From QHXQ01 sp045807745 (GTDB taxonomy: Bacteria > Acidobacteriota > Blastocatellia > Pyrinomonadales > Pyrinomonadaceae), in contig JBJMGT010000021.1 in NCBI GenBank assembly GCA_045807745.1, positions 81,100 through 145,099 on the forward strand: DNA of 64,000 nucleotides. The letters are read 5' to 3'. A model generated the notes under the pieces. The model did no database searches. It was not told where the DNA came from and saw only the letters and a list, made by a program, of their open reading frames with translations. Positions 7,222 to 17,096 of the stretch are shown here, one piece after another; the first letter of the stretch is position 1, and each line of letters opens with the position of its first letter. The translations under genes were made by a program, and so were the position numbers.

Positions 7222-9868
7222 CAGCTTGGGCAAACTTCGCGCGGATACGGACGCAGCGCTCCAGTCCGTCTGAGACTTCGAGCACCTTGAGGCGCAGGTC
7301 GCGGTCGAGTTGGGTCTGTTGCAAAAAGTCTTGCACCACGCCCGACGCTTGCGGGCTGCATTGGCCGCCGATGAAGGCGGCGAGCCAGTTGTTGACGAAG
7401 AAGATTTTGCGCGTGCGTTTGAGTTCGGGCAGCGCGCTGAGGGCGGGCGCAAGATAGGGCAGGGCTAACTCGGCCTGCGGCGCAGCGTTGAACGGCCCAA
7501 TGCTCGCTTCGATCCAGCTTTCCGGTAGGTCGCGCTGTTGGAAGTAGGCCGCAAAATACTTGCGCCGCACGTCGGCGCTCGCTTCGGCTGCGGCGGCCGC
7601 GTAAGCATAGCGGCGCGCGTCGTCCGTCTGTTCTTGCGCGGCCAGTTTGACGAGGAGCGCTGGGGCGTCCGCGTCTTTGCGGATGAAAAGCGTGGCGACA
7701 AGATCGAAGCGGTCGCGCGTGCGCAAGGTCATGCCGGGCACTGTGAGTTCGCCCGCGAGCAGTTGTTTTAGTTTCGCCCGCGCCGCGTCGGTCGTGGCGA
7801 TTGATTGAAAGGCGCGGAAGTAAGTGATGCGCAAGCCCACAGTCTCCGCGTTTATCATCCGCGTCGCAAACAACTCTTCGAGGCGCGGCGCGAGGGCGGC
7901 CGCTTGCGCCCGCGACAGGTAACGATTGAACGCGGTCTGCACGCGTCCCATGATGCTCTGCGCGAGCACCTCGTCGCGCTCGGCGGGGAGCAGGCGCAGC
8001 GCAAGCTCTATGTAATCGACGGGCGCAAACTCTGCGTTGCGCACGCTATCCCAGAGTGTGCCCCACAGGAGCGCGCGCAGGAAATCGTCTTGTATGTTGC
8101 CCAACTGTTGAATGACGCGCGCGCGACTCTGCGGGTCGAGCAAGAATTGCCCGTAGCCGTAATCCTCTGCATTGACGAAGACCCACGCGGGCGCGCGCTT
8201 GCCGACAGCCTCACGTACTTCGGTCGCAGGCGCGGCATTGAGTTTGACCGTCAACGTTTCGGGCGGCGCGTCGGCGTAAGCGAGTAAAACTTTCAAGCGC
8301 ATCGGCCAATAGCCGCCTTCGTTCAGCACATCGCTCTGCTTGAGCGTGAAGGTGCGTATGCGCCCGCGCTCGTCTGTGCGCCACTCGACGCGCACGTCCG
8401 GCAGGCCGCGCCGCTTGACCCACGCGTCGGCCCACGCGTCCAGCTTCTCGCCGGACGTGCGCTCGAAGGCGTGGACGAGGTCGGCCCACTCGGCGTTACT
8501 GAACGCGTGCTCTTTGACGACGAGTTGGACGGCGCGCTGGAACTTGTCCGCGCCGAGATAGAACTCGGCCTGCCTGAGCATCGAAGGCGCTTTGCGATAG
8601 ACGATGTTACCGTAGGCGGATTTTGCGGCCGACAGGTTTGGTATCTCCTGAAAGATCGGCGTCGTGCCTTTGGTCACGTCGGTCACATAAGCCGCCGGCT
8701 TTGTGCGTTGATAAAAAATCTTCCACGCATTCGTCTGCGGCGTGACGACTTCCATCGCCTTGTAGGCCATGAACGTGGCAAAGCCTTCTTTCAACCAGAG
8801 GTCATCGAACCAGCGCATCGTGATGAGATCGCCGAACCACTGATGCGCCGCTTCGTGCAGCATCAACTCGGCGCGCGCCGCGCGGTCATTCGCCGTCGGG
8901 TCGGATGGAAAGAGCACGCCGTCCTCGCGCAAAAACGTCGCGCCCGCATGCTCCATCCCGCCGTAAGCAAATTCAGGGATGAGCACAAGATCGTATTTGG
9001 GAAAAGGGAATTGACGATCAAAATAACGCCAGTAAAAGTTCAAGCCCTCACGATTCAGCCGAAACACTTCGCTTAACTCTTTGCGTGCCCGCTCGACCTG
9101 CGACTGCCGCACGTAGAGATGCGTCTTATATGGTGACGCATCATCTTTGAACTCCGCGAACTCGCCGGCCGCAAATGCGAACTGATAAGTGCTGATAGGA
9201 TCAGTTAAGCGAAACTGTGTGCGCTGTAACGTAGGATAGGGGAGGGGGCGGTCAAGGATAGCAGCCGGATAACTTTCGGTATTGCTAATGAGTTTCCACC
9301 GATGCGGGGCGGTCAATGTCAGGCTGAAGTTCGCTTTTAAATCAGGCTGGTCGAAGCAGGGGAACGCGGTGCTCGCGTCCGACGGGACGAACAAAGTGTA
9401 GACGTACTCGCGCCCATCCGTGCCGTCGCGATAACGCGTGACGGCGCTGCCGGATGCGCTGATGGGCGACTCGAAGGAGAGCTTGACGACATTCTCACCC
9501 GCTATCAGGTAAGACTTAGGAATAACAATATGCTCGTGCGCGAAACTCGCGTCCGCGACGGCGCGCCCGTTGACCGAGAGATCGCGCACGCTCGCGGTCT
9601 GCGCCTGCGGGTTGACGACGCGCCAGTCGAGGATAAGATCGCCGGCTGCTTCGTCGAGTGTGACGCGAATCTCTTCCGTGCCGCGCAAGCGATCCGCACC
9701 GGGCGCAAGGTCTATGTTTAGCGCGTAGCGCACGTCGCGATAATGCGCCGCGCGCCAGCGTGCGAGTTCGCGCGGCACGCCCGGCGCGAGCGGGTCGGGC
9801 TGTGGTGCGGCGTGTAGCGACGAAGCCATGACGAGCAATAGCAGCGTGAGCAAAAGTATGCGTAACAT
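7211..9868 (-). CDS. Secreted M1-family aminopeptidase
   Basis: 885 residues with a signal peptide (LLLTLLLLVMASSLHAA). The zinc site is HEAAH near residue 337 followed by the third ligand in WLKEGFATF. The substrate-binding motif reads GGMEH a few residues earlier, where GxMEN is more usual. M1 enzymes cleave N-terminal residues from peptides and here would act outside the cytoplasm. The C-terminal third is an ERAP1-like helical repeat region. It is convergent with the Met/His-protein gene (11-bp overlap). Confidence 0.93.
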   Translation of the reverse strand: MLRILLLTLLLLVMASSLHAAPQPDPLAPGVPRELARWRAAHYRDVRYALNIDLAPGADRLRGTEEIRVTLDEAAGDLILDWRVVNPQAQTASVRDLSVNGRAVADASFAHEHIVIPKSYLIAGENVVKLSFESPISASGSAVTRYRDGTDGREYVYTLFVPSDASTAFPCFDQPDLKANFSLTLTAPHRWKLISNTESYPAAILDRPLPYPTLQRTQFRLTDPISTYQFAFAAGEFAEFKDDASPYKTHLYVRQSQVERARKELSEVFRLNREGLNFYWRYFDRQFPFPKYDLVLIPEFAYGGMEHAGATFLREDGVLFPSDPTANDRAARAELMLHEAAHQWFGDLITMRWFDDLWLKEGFATFMAYKAMEVVTPQTNAWKIFYQRTKPAAYVTDVTKGTTPIFQEIPNLSAAKSAYGNIVYRKAPSMLRQAEFYLGADKFQRAVQLVVKEHAFSNAEWADLVHAFERTSGEKLDAWADAWVKRRGLPDVRVEWRTDERGRIRTFTLKQSDVLNEGGYWPMRLKVLLAYADAPPETLTVKLNAAPATEVREAVGKRAPAWVFVNAEDYGYGQFLLDPQSRARVIQQLGNIQDDFLRALLWGTLWDSVRNAEFAPVDYIELALRLLPAERDEVLAQSIMGRVQTAFNRYLSRAQAAALAPRLEELFATRMINAETVGLRITYFRAFQSIATTDAARAKLKQLLAGELTVPGMTLRTRDRFDLVATLFIRKDADAPALLVKLAAQEQTDDARRYAYAAAAAEASADVRRKYFAAYFQQRDLPESWIEASIGPFNAAPQAELALPYLAPALSALPELKRTRKIFFVNNWLAAFIGGQCSPQASGVVQDFLQQTQLDRDLRLKVLEVSDGLERCVRIRAKFAQAATD

Positions 9869-9932
9869 TTGCGTGTCGATGCGGGCGGCAAAAATGCTTC
9901 ACGGGAGCGCAAGGTACATTCTAACTGATCAC

Positions 9933-9989
9933 AAAATAAAAAAGCGGCCGCGCTTTGGCCGTCAGCCTCTGTCTCTGCGCCGGGCCGCT
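9933..9989 (-). terminator. Intrinsic terminator of the lipoprotein gene
   Basis: Read on the minus strand, a GC-rich stem (AGCGGCC...GCGC pairing with GCGCGGCCGCT, one small bulge) is followed at once by TTTTTTATTTT. It starts 2 bp after the stop codon of the gene ending at 9992. Confidence 0.7.
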
Positions 9990-9991
9990 GC

Positions 9992-10951
9992 TCACATCGG
10001 CTCGTCGGTCAAAGCCTTGTTGGCGGGTGCGGGCGCGGTTGCGTTGGCTTCGAGTTGCCCGCGCGCGCCGAAGTTGTCAGAGACATTCGTGGCCGGCACG
10101 GTCTCGAAGCTCAAAGTTAGACTCTGCTCGCCTTTAGTGAACTCACCCTTGGCGCGCAGGGGGCTTTCGATTGCGCCGGAGAGACCGAACGAGTCGAGAC
10201 GCGGCAGACTGATCTCGCCAGCAGCGTTGACGCTGCCCGTAGCTGTGTCCACTAACCGGCCCGCGCGCTTGCCGCCCGTGCTGCGCACGTCGAACACAAA
10301 CGTCGCCAGATCATTCAGCCGCATGATGCTCAACTGGCCCGCGAGGCTTGCGCGATCGCTGATCCCGGCGAAGCCGCCATAGACCGACAGTTCGCCGGCC
10401 GTCAGTTGATAAGGGCGCAAGCGTGCGCGCCACGTGGCATCGAGCGCGAGGCCGAGCGAGTTGTCTATGTCGAGCGGCAAGGCGACGACGCGGAAGGGCG
10501 CGGTCAGCGCCATCGTCGTCATCGCGCCCTTCGGCGGTGCGTGCTCATTGATGCCGAGTTGCCCCCGACCAGTCTGCTTGATCTCGACACCGTAGCCGCC
10601 CGAACGACGCTGGCCGAGAAAGGCCGCGACGACCACATGCGTCTGAAAAAAGTTGGCCGGCTGATCGGGCAGGTCTTGGACGAGCGGGCGCAGCGCTGCG
10701 TAGGTCTGCGCGTCGCGCGCCACGAGCACAAACGATTCATGGACGGAACTGTAAGCGCCCGTCGCGAGTTCATTGAGTTCACTTGTCGGCACAGGCATCT
10801 CCCCGGTCTGCGGCGTAGGCGTGGGCATAGTTTTCTTCGGTTGTTGCGCCGCGCTGTTGTCAGCGCCGCGCCCGGCTCTGCCGCAGCCGCCCGCGCTCCC
10901 CGCCGAGAGCGCCAATACCAACAACGCCGCGCTAAGTTTCTGCTCGATCAT
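9992..10951 (-). CDS. Lipoprotein with PrcB-like C-terminal region
   Basis: 319 residues. A signal peptide ends in a lipobox (AGGC, Cys near 23), followed by a low-complexity Gln/Pro/Thr linker. The middle part (HESFVLVARDAQTYAAL, then FFQTHVVVAAFLGQRRSGGYGVEI) resembles the PrcB-type domain of proteins linked to Treponema dentilisin complexes, which is often found in bacterial lipoproteins. The last 150 residues look beta-rich (SLPRLDSFGLSGAIESP, SLTLSFETVP). The role is unknown; surface or periplasmic anchoring is inferred from the lipobox. Confidence 0.7.
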   Translation of the reverse strand: MIEQKLSAALLVLALSAGSAGGCGRAGRGADNSAAQQPKKTMPTPTPQTGEMPVPTSELNELATGAYSSVHESFVLVARDAQTYAALRPLVQDLPDQPANFFQTHVVVAAFLGQRRSGGYGVEIKQTGRGQLGINEHAPPKGAMTTMALTAPFRVVALPLDIDNSLGLALDATWRARLRPYQLTAGELSVYGGFAGISDRASLAGQLSIMRLNDLATFVFDVRSTGGKRAGRLVDTATGSVNAAGEISLPRLDSFGLSGAIESPLRAKGEFTKGEQSLTLSFETVPATNVSDNFGARGQLEANATAPAPANKALTDEPM

Positions 10952-11170
10952 CTACCTGGTTACCTCGCCGCGCGAAATATATTGAGCATCAAGGGGTATG
11001 GGAGAGGATAGCACGCTTAAAAAAGAACGGGCGGCGCGCGTCTGCTTGCGCCTGCGCCATTATGATTCGGCGCGCTGCGCGATCTTTGCCTGCGGCGAAA
11101 TTTAATGATAGGCAAAAAGCGACTCGGCCCGCTACAATCGTGACCCAACCGAACCGGAGCGAGGAGCGCG

Positions 11171-11350
11171 ATGACCAACACACCAGAGCACACGCCGGTC
11201 GTATGCGAACGCTGCGACCGCGAAAGCCAACACCTGATCAAACTGCTCGCGCCGGATAACTCCGCCCACTACGTCTGCTGGGACTGTCTGCGCCGCGAAG
11301 AGAAACGCATCAACGTCAGTCGCCGCTTCAAACGTGACCGCCGCGCCTGA
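11171..11350 (+). CDS. Tiny zinc-ribbon protein
   Basis: 59 residues, with GAGGAG upstream of the ATG. Two CxxC pairs (VCERCDRES at 12-15 and YVCWDCLRRE at 36-39) flank 20 residues, the spacing of a small zinc ribbon, and a basic tail (RRFKRDRRA) follows. The product could bind nucleic acid or a protein partner. Its TGA (11348-11350) abuts the stop codon of the convergent thioesterase gene (11351) with no spacer. A TACAAT at 11133-11138 is a plausible -10. It has no named family that I can assign. Confidence 0.7.
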   Translation: MTNTPEHTPVVCERCDRESQHLIKLLAPDNSAHYVCWDCLRREEKRINVSRRFKRDRRA

Positions 11351-11791
11351 TCAGCCAGCGGCTTGGCTGAACATAGTGGCTAACATGGTTGCGACCATTT
11401 TCTCTTCCGCGCCGTTGATGGCGAAGAGGTCGCCCGCACAGACGGTGATTGTGCGCCCGGCCCTGACCACGCGTGCGCGGGCGACGAACCGTTCACCCGC
11501 GGCCGGCGCGAGCAGATTAACTTTGAACTCGACCGACAACACTTCCGCGCCCGCAGGCATAAGAGTCAACGCGGCATAACCGCACGCCGAATCTATGACG
11601 GTCGTGATGATGCCGGCATGCAAGTAGCCGTGTTGCTGCGTCAGGTCGGCGCGGAACGGGAGTTCGATCTCCACCGCACCCGGCCGCACTTGGACGAGCT
11701 GCGCGCCGATAGTCGCCATCACCTGTTGGCGGGCGAAACTAGCAGTGACGCGGGCCGCGAAATTCGGATCGCGCGGTTGAAAATCAGTCAT
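11351..11791 (-). CDS. PaaI-family (hotdog) acyl-CoA thioesterase
   Basis: 146 residues. It has the hotdog signature QQHGYLHAGIITTVIDSACGYAALT (shown by the HGxLHAG start and DSACG helix) and VEFKVNLLAPAAGERFVARARVVRAGRT on the central sheet. PaaI-like enzymes hydrolyse aryl- or acyl-CoA thioesters. The start overlaps the end of the upstream nitrilase-family gene by 8 bp (ATGACTGA), so the two are translationally coupled. Substrate is not predictable. Confidence 0.88.
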   Translation of the reverse strand: MTDFQPRDPNFAARVTASFARQQVMATIGAQLVQVRPGAVEIELPFRADLTQQHGYLHAGIITTVIDSACGYAALTLMPAGAEVLSVEFKVNLLAPAAGERFVARARVVRAGRTITVCAGDLFAINGAEEKMVATMLATMFSQAAG

Positions 11792-12665
11792 TGATGGATG
11801 TGCCTGCGGCAGACCTGCGCGCGTTGCCGGGTTGCCGTGTTTCGCTGATGAGTTCGTAAAGCTCCGGTCTGCGATCAGCTAGTCGGTCGATCTCATACGC
11901 GCCCGCGACGTTGATGATGTGATTGTTGTCCGCTTGCGGCAATTCAATTTCGACTGTCAGTATCTCCTCACGCTCGCCGCTCGCTTCGGCGATGGTGTCG
12001 CCGTTGCAGTCCACCACCTTGCTGCGCCCGATGAACGTCCAGCCGCGCTCCGTGCCCACGCGGTTGGCGGCCGCGAAATAGAGATGATTCTCCTGTGCAC
12101 GCGTGTTGACGACGAACTCCGGCGTGCGCCAAGCGCCGGGCGGCCAGTTCGTCGGCAGGATGATGAGTTGCGCGCCGAGCAGTTTCAGCACGCGCGCTGC
12201 TTCGGGAAAACTCGCGTCGTAACAGATATTGATCCCGACGCGCCCTTGCGGCAGTTCATAGGTCTGAAAGGGCCGGTCGCCGGGCGTGAGAAAGCGATCA
12301 ACGCCGAGGAACGGCAGATGCATCTTGCGATAACAGCCGACGGGGCCATCGGGGCCGATGAGCAGAGCCGCGTTATAGCATTGCGCGCCGGCACGTTCGA
12401 TGAAGCCGACGACCGCGTGCGTGCCCGTCGCGCGGCAAGCTTCGGCGATGATCTGCGCGGACTCGCCGTCGGCCGGTTCGGCGAACTGCTCCGCCTCTGC
12501 CAGCGAGTCGAAGCAATAACCCGTGAGCGCGCACTCCGGAAAGATGACGATCTCGGCCGCGCGCCGGGCCGCCTCAGTGAGTTGCGCAACGATCCGCTCG
12601 CGATTCAACGCGACGTTGCCTAGCTCGCAGTCCATCTGCACGCACGCGATTGTTGTCTGCGCCAT
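11784..12665 (-). CDS. Carbon-nitrogen hydrolase (nitrilase superfamily amidase)
   Basis: 293 residues with the full Glu-Lys-Cys triad: FPECALTGY (Glu near 43), CYRKMHLP (Lys near 114) and GINICYDASFPE (Cys near 148). These cytoplasmic enzymes hydrolyse amides or nitriles; many annotated relatives act on omega-amides or carbamoyl compounds. A GGAGGAGA ribosome site precedes the ATG. It overlaps the downstream thioesterase by 8 bp. Substrate is unknown. Confidence 0.9.
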   Translation of the reverse strand: MAQTTIACVQMDCELGNVALNRERIVAQLTEAARRAAEIVIFPECALTGYCFDSLAEAEQFAEPADGESAQIIAEACRATGTHAVVGFIERAGAQCYNAALLIGPDGPVGCYRKMHLPFLGVDRFLTPGDRPFQTYELPQGRVGINICYDASFPEAARVLKLLGAQLIILPTNWPPGAWRTPEFVVNTRAQENHLYFAAANRVGTERGWTFIGRSKVVDCNGDTIAEASGEREEILTVEIELPQADNNHIINVAGAYEIDRLADRRPELYELISETRQPGNARRSAAGTSIND

Positions 12666-12805
12666 CTACGTTCGTCTCCTCCCGACCAAGCGCACATACT
12701 CTAGCGCAGTCGGCCGGGCGAGGCTAGAATGACCGGCGCACAAAGCGTGGGCGGCGCGGGCGGCGAGTCGGCGCGGGCGCGTCTGAGGAGTTAACGGAGA
12801 ACTAT

Positions 12806-13936
12806 ATGGCCGGAGTGTTGGTGGCGCTGATACCTGAACCGCACGCGCAAGTCGAGGTGCGGGAAATTGCTGAGCCTGAGTTGGAAGCGGGCGCGGCCTT
12901 GCTGACGGTCGAGTTGAGCGAAGTCTGTGGGACGGACGTGCATCTGCAACAGGGGCGGCTGGCGGGCGTGCCTTATCCGCTGATTCCGGGGCACGTGTCG
13001 GTCGGTCGTTTAAGCAAAATCCGCGGCCGCCTGCACGACATCGAAGGACGGCCTTTCGCTGAAGGCGACCGTGTCACGTTCCTCGACGTACATCGCACCT
13101 GCAACGCCTGTTGGTACTGTCTGGTCGCGAAGGCGACGACGCGCTGTCCGCACCGCAAGGTTTACGGCATCACTTATGGTCTCGCCGATGGACTGTGCGG
13201 CGGCTGGGCTGAGCAGGTCTATCTCAAGCCGGACACGCGTTGTCTACGACTTGATGGTGTCGAGCCGGAGCGCTTCATGGCCGGCGGTTGCTCGCTGCCT
13301 ACGGCCATACACGCGCTCGAACGCACTGAGGTTGCGCTCGGCGATACCGTGCTCGTGCTCGGCAGCGGGCCGGTTGGACTCTCGACTATTATCTTGGCCC
13401 TGATGCGCGGTGCGCTCCGCGTGCTGTGTATCGGCGCGCCAGAGCAAAGGCTGGAAGCTGCCAGACAAGTCGGCGCGGCGGCGACGCTCAACTTCGAGGC
13501 CCACTCGGAGCAAGAGCGTCTGCATTGGGTGTTAGCGCAGACCGCGGGGCGCGGCGCTGACGTGACCATCGAAGCAACGGGTGCGCCGGTCGCTGTCGCA
13601 CAGGCGATGCGCTACACCAGAGATGCAGGTCGCGTGGTGGTGGTCGGGCAATACACGGATCACGGTGAAACATCATTCAACGCACACAGCGATCTGAATC
13701 GTAAGCACCTAGAGATGCGCGGCTGCTGGGGTTCGGACTTCTCGCACTTTTATCGCAGCGTACAGATCATGTCCGATCCCGTCCGCTCCGCCCCTTGGGC
13801 GCAACTAAGCGTCGGTCGTTACGGTCTCGACCAAGCTAACGCGGCCTTAAAAGATGTAGCGGCCGGCCGGAGCATCAAGGCCCTGATCGATCCCACCAGC
13901 GCACGAACCGCCCACGTGCTTTCTGTTCATGAATAG
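12806..13936 (+). CDS. Zinc-dependent medium-chain alcohol dehydrogenase
   Basis: 376 residues. The catalytic-zinc Cys is in SEVCGTD near 38 and the His in IPGHVSVG, where the usual GHE glutamate is replaced by Val. The structural-zinc cysteines CNACWYC...RC are near residues 95-113. The Rossmann motif VLGSGPVGLS is near 185. The oxidoreductase family is clear, but the altered GHE means the substrate cannot be guessed. CGGAGAA lies before the ATG. The gene ends about 150 bp before the AT-rich island begins. Confidence 0.9.
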   Translation: MAGVLVALIPEPHAQVEVREIAEPELEAGAALLTVELSEVCGTDVHLQQGRLAGVPYPLIPGHVSVGRLSKIRGRLHDIEGRPFAEGDRVTFLDVHRTCNACWYCLVAKATTRCPHRKVYGITYGLADGLCGGWAEQVYLKPDTRCLRLDGVEPERFMAGGCSLPTAIHALERTEVALGDTVLVLGSGPVGLSTIILALMRGALRVLCIGAPEQRLEAARQVGAAATLNFEAHSEQERLHWVLAQTAGRGADVTIEATGAPVAVAQAMRYTRDAGRVVVVGQYTDHGETSFNAHSDLNRKHLEMRGCWGSDFSHFYRSVQIMSDPVRSAPWAQLSVGRYGLDQANAALKDVAAGRSIKALIDPTSARTAHVLSVHE

Positions 13937-14083
13937 GACGACGAGGCAAATCGTTATCCGCCTGCGCGCAGCAAAAGCGCGTTAGTGATATGCGTCAGAG
14001 ATGCCTTAACGGATTAGCACCTTATTGCTCTTTCGCGCTTTGCTGTTTTGATGAGTGGCACACAAGATTTCCTGGGTTCGATA

Positions 14084-17000
14084 TTAAGTTCCGACTAAAA
14101 CTTTGTCTAATACATCATCCATTTTATCAATCCAGAATTGCGGGTAGATTCCCGCGCCAACGACATTTCTATCTTTGGTAAAAAGAAACGCAAAAACTCT
14201 GACATTAAAATTGCCGAACTTAAAATTCTTCGGCTTGTCTCCGTCTGTGAATAATTCAATATATCCATCTATCTTATAGGCAAATCCGCCGGTGTTCTGT
14301 ATTCCTTTCGGGTCAACTAAAACAATAGAGTAATCATTGCCGCGCTTGAGCCAGAAGATAAAATCAGGATTGAAATTCCGGTTAGTATTTTTGAGCTTAT
14401 CAACATAAGGAATCACGACCGTATCAAGCGATTCATCCAGCTTACTGAAAGCCCAGTCGTCAAATTCGGTGAATTTGTTTGCTCTGCCTAAATAATCAGA
14501 AAGCCTTTCGAGGAAGATTCTTTCGCTTTCAACTTTGACGATATGTTTGATGAACGCCACCTTTTCAACCATCGAAATTATTGAAGGCACGTAATAATGC
14601 GAAGCAAAGCGTTTTATTTCGAGCTTTGCGCCGTCGTAAGTGTATTCGGCTGCTTCGTCGGCGCTTTTCGTAAGTTGCTTGAGCCTGGCTTTATATTCTT
14701 GTCGGCCTATCTTTCCTTGATCCAAAAGCTCATCAAGTTCAGATTCTTGAGTCTCTACGCTTCTGAAATTCTTAACCTTTTCAATCTGTTTTTTCAGTTC
14801 GTTAACGTCCGAAATATCTTTCATCGTGACAAGAATCTGTTTGTAGTGTGAGATTTCGTCTTCAAGCTCCTTGAAGCGATGAAACTCTTGCGGGATGAGA
14901 TTGAAATATCCGATTAGATTTTGCCAGAGCAAGCTGATGTTGTTGAAAGCGCGAGCGTTTTGATCTTTCTCGTAATATTTCTCGTCGTCGGCGATAGTTT
15001 GTTGGAAACTCAAGAAGTCTTTCGGCTCGGTGCGATGACGCAAAAGCAGGACATTATCGGCGCTGACAAAATCCATATAGTTTTTTAAGACATCAATCTC
15101 GGCAGGCAAGACTTCAAATTTCTTCGGCGTTTTGTCCGCGATGATGGGATGGCTGGCAGCGCGATAAGTCGGAATCAATAGAGGCTTGAGTGTGATGTCC
15201 GTATTTTTATCAAGTTCGATAGTATAAGTCTTTTCCAGCTTCTCTTTTTTAAGTTCTTCGACGACTTTTTCGAGTGCGTCGCGGTTCGTGCCGAGGATGA
15301 AAAGCGATTCGAGCAGGGCGGCTGGCGTTTTCACAGCTTGGAAAATTGCCTGGTCAATATCTTTGGCATTTAGAAGCTGCGCGATGCGGCGGCGTTTATT
15401 CGGCAAAGGTTCGACGCGAACGCCGCGGCCGATTGACTGCAATACAAATTTCTTGGCCTCCGTTCCTGTGCCGATATTGACGAAGTTGATCACGTTAGGT
15501 CGGTTTGAATCCCAGCCTTCGTAGAACGTGCGCGAACCCATCAGGATTTTAATATCCGAAGCGTCTTTGTTTAGGTTTTCAAAATAACCTTCATCGTTAA
15601 AGGTTTCGATAATCTCATACCCTGCTAAATCAGTTTTCAGCCACTCGGAGATGTCGCCGATCTTAATTAGAGCGAATGGCCTTTCAGCATTTTGAATCTT
15701 GAAAGCGATCTCTTTACGGTCGGACGGTCGGCGGATAACTTCAATCGCACCCTTGACGTTGGTATTAAAGACCGACTGCCGGACATCTTCGATTTTGAGC
15801 GCGTCAAAATCGTTTTGGCTAAAGAGAAGGATTTCACCTTCAAACATCCATTCGAGGCCGTCTTTCAATTCTTCCCAAAGCTCATCTTTGGCTGATTGGA
15901 ACAAGTCGGCTGAAACAATGTCTTTGGCGATGCGCTCAAGTTCGTGGAAAAATAATTTCAAATCAGCGTCTTCGGTATTCACCGAGTTGACCAGAGTAAT
16001 CAGCAAAGGCTTGTGAAACAATTCGACATTGACGGCGCGCGCCTTTTCGCTTGCCCGCGTAATAATCGTCAGCATCAGAAGCGATTGCAAAACAATCTTC
16101 TGCTTTTCTTCGTCGCTGAAGTCTCCGCTTTTTTTGAACTCTAAAATTTGGCGCTTGAGAATCGAGATATGTTTGCCGTAACCGCGTGAGACGAATTCGG
16201 CGAGGTTGAAGTTTGCAACCGTTGTGTAAATATCTCGCGGGTCGGTGAAGGTTGCTGAGAAGTTGAATAAGAAGCCGTTGCGCGAAAGGATTGAATAGAT
16301 ATGCTGGCGTTTCGATTCTTCCTTGTCACCTTTGTGCGCCTCGTCAAGCAAGACATACCACTTGCCGCCGTTTTCATAGTTGCGAAAGTCTATGATTTTG
16401 TCTTTCTGTTCAAAGCCGATGTTGTCCGAGCGATATGTGAAGACGGTCAGTTCGTCGCCGTTGAAAAGCGATGGATTGCTTTGTTTGGCGTTTGAATACT
16501 CTTTCAGGTCGCGCAGGCGTATGTAAACGCCGAAGTTCGCCGCGTTGAATTCTCGGACGTGAACACGGAACTGTTCGAGCAGTTCTTCGCGGTGCGCTAA
16601 AACAAGGATGTCGTTTGCCGGAATTTCCTGGCGCGTGATGAGCGAGTAGAGCAGATGAATCAGTTTGACGATGACAAGCGTTTTGCCCGAACCCGTCGCC
16701 ATCCAAAAACTCATTCGATTGATGAAGTTTTTGAAAGCAATCTTGTCATTATTGACCGTGAAATATTCGCTTAAAATCTTGGCGTTCTTTTTGTCGAGCT
16801 TGTAGTCAAGGCTTTCGCTTAAACCGTTGTCTTCGTAGCAAGACCAGAGCTTGCCTTTGCGAAACAGGTTGGCGTTCTTCGCAGCGTCGTCATAGTTGTC
16901 GGCTTCGTTCGGTTGATAATCGCGGTAATCTTCGTAATATTTCCAGAGAGCTTTCATCGCGCCTTGCAGCGCGTTCTGCTGGTAATCCCAAAGCCGCTTA

Positions 17001-17092
17001 TGGCGCGAGAAGTTTGCAAAGTCGAACGTCGTCCAGTTGGGCGCGTCAACTTCAAAATCGGCGACAATTCTTTCGAGTAAAGGCTGCGCCAT
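14084..17092 (-). CDS. res: Type III restriction enzyme, Res subunit
   Basis: 1002 residues. SF2 helicase motifs are Walker A in WMATGSGKTLVIVKL (near 135), DEAH in VLLDEAHKGD (near 250), the SAT motif FNFSATFTDPRDI, and motif VI SIGRGVRVEPLPNKRR (near 551). The C terminus carries a PD-(D/E)XK nuclease: FNPDFIFWLKRG, then IVLVDPKG near 909-925. With Mod it would translocate on DNA and cut unmodified invaders. It sits 4 bp after mod, same strand. Sequence is markedly AT-rich with many Lys, Asn and Phe codons, unlike the flanks, indicating horizontal acquisition. Confidence 0.95.
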   Translation of the reverse strand: MAQPLLERIVADFEVDAPNWTTFDFANFSRHKRLWDYQQNALQGAMKALWKYYEDYRDYQPNEADNYDDAAKNANLFRKGKLWSCYEDNGLSESLDYKLDKKNAKILSEYFTVNNDKIAFKNFINRMSFWMATGSGKTLVIVKLIHLLYSLITRQEIPANDILVLAHREELLEQFRVHVREFNAANFGVYIRLRDLKEYSNAKQSNPSLFNGDELTVFTYRSDNIGFEQKDKIIDFRNYENGGKWYVLLDEAHKGDKEESKRQHIYSILSRNGFLFNFSATFTDPRDIYTTVANFNLAEFVSRGYGKHISILKRQILEFKKSGDFSDEEKQKIVLQSLLMLTIITRASEKARAVNVELFHKPLLITLVNSVNTEDADLKLFFHELERIAKDIVSADLFQSAKDELWEELKDGLEWMFEGEILLFSQNDFDALKIEDVRQSVFNTNVKGAIEVIRRPSDRKEIAFKIQNAERPFALIKIGDISEWLKTDLAGYEIIETFNDEGYFENLNKDASDIKILMGSRTFYEGWDSNRPNVINFVNIGTGTEAKKFVLQSIGRGVRVEPLPNKRRRIAQLLNAKDIDQAIFQAVKTPAALLESLFILGTNRDALEKVVEELKKEKLEKTYTIELDKNTDITLKPLLIPTYRAASHPIIADKTPKKFEVLPAEIDVLKNYMDFVSADNVLLLRHRTEPKDFLSFQQTIADDEKYYEKDQNARAFNNISLLWQNLIGYFNLIPQEFHRFKELEDEISHYKQILVTMKDISDVNELKKQIEKVKNFRSVETQESELDELLDQGKIGRQEYKARLKQLTKSADEAAEYTYDGAKLEIKRFASHYYVPSIISMVEKVAFIKHIVKVESERIFLERLSDYLGRANKFTEFDDWAFSKLDESLDTVVIPYVDKLKNTNRNFNPDFIFWLKRGNDYSIVLVDPKGIQNTGGFAYKIDGYIELFTDGDKPKNFKFGNFNVRVFAFLFTKDRNVVGAGIYPQFWIDKMDDVLDKVLVGT

Positions 17093-17096
17093 CGGC

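Noticed and set aside
13937..14083. A second tRNA-like attachment sequence at the outer end of the restriction island
   Set aside because: A CCTGGGTTCGATATT string resembles a T-loop but has no matching arms and does not repeat the half-tRNA at 19959.
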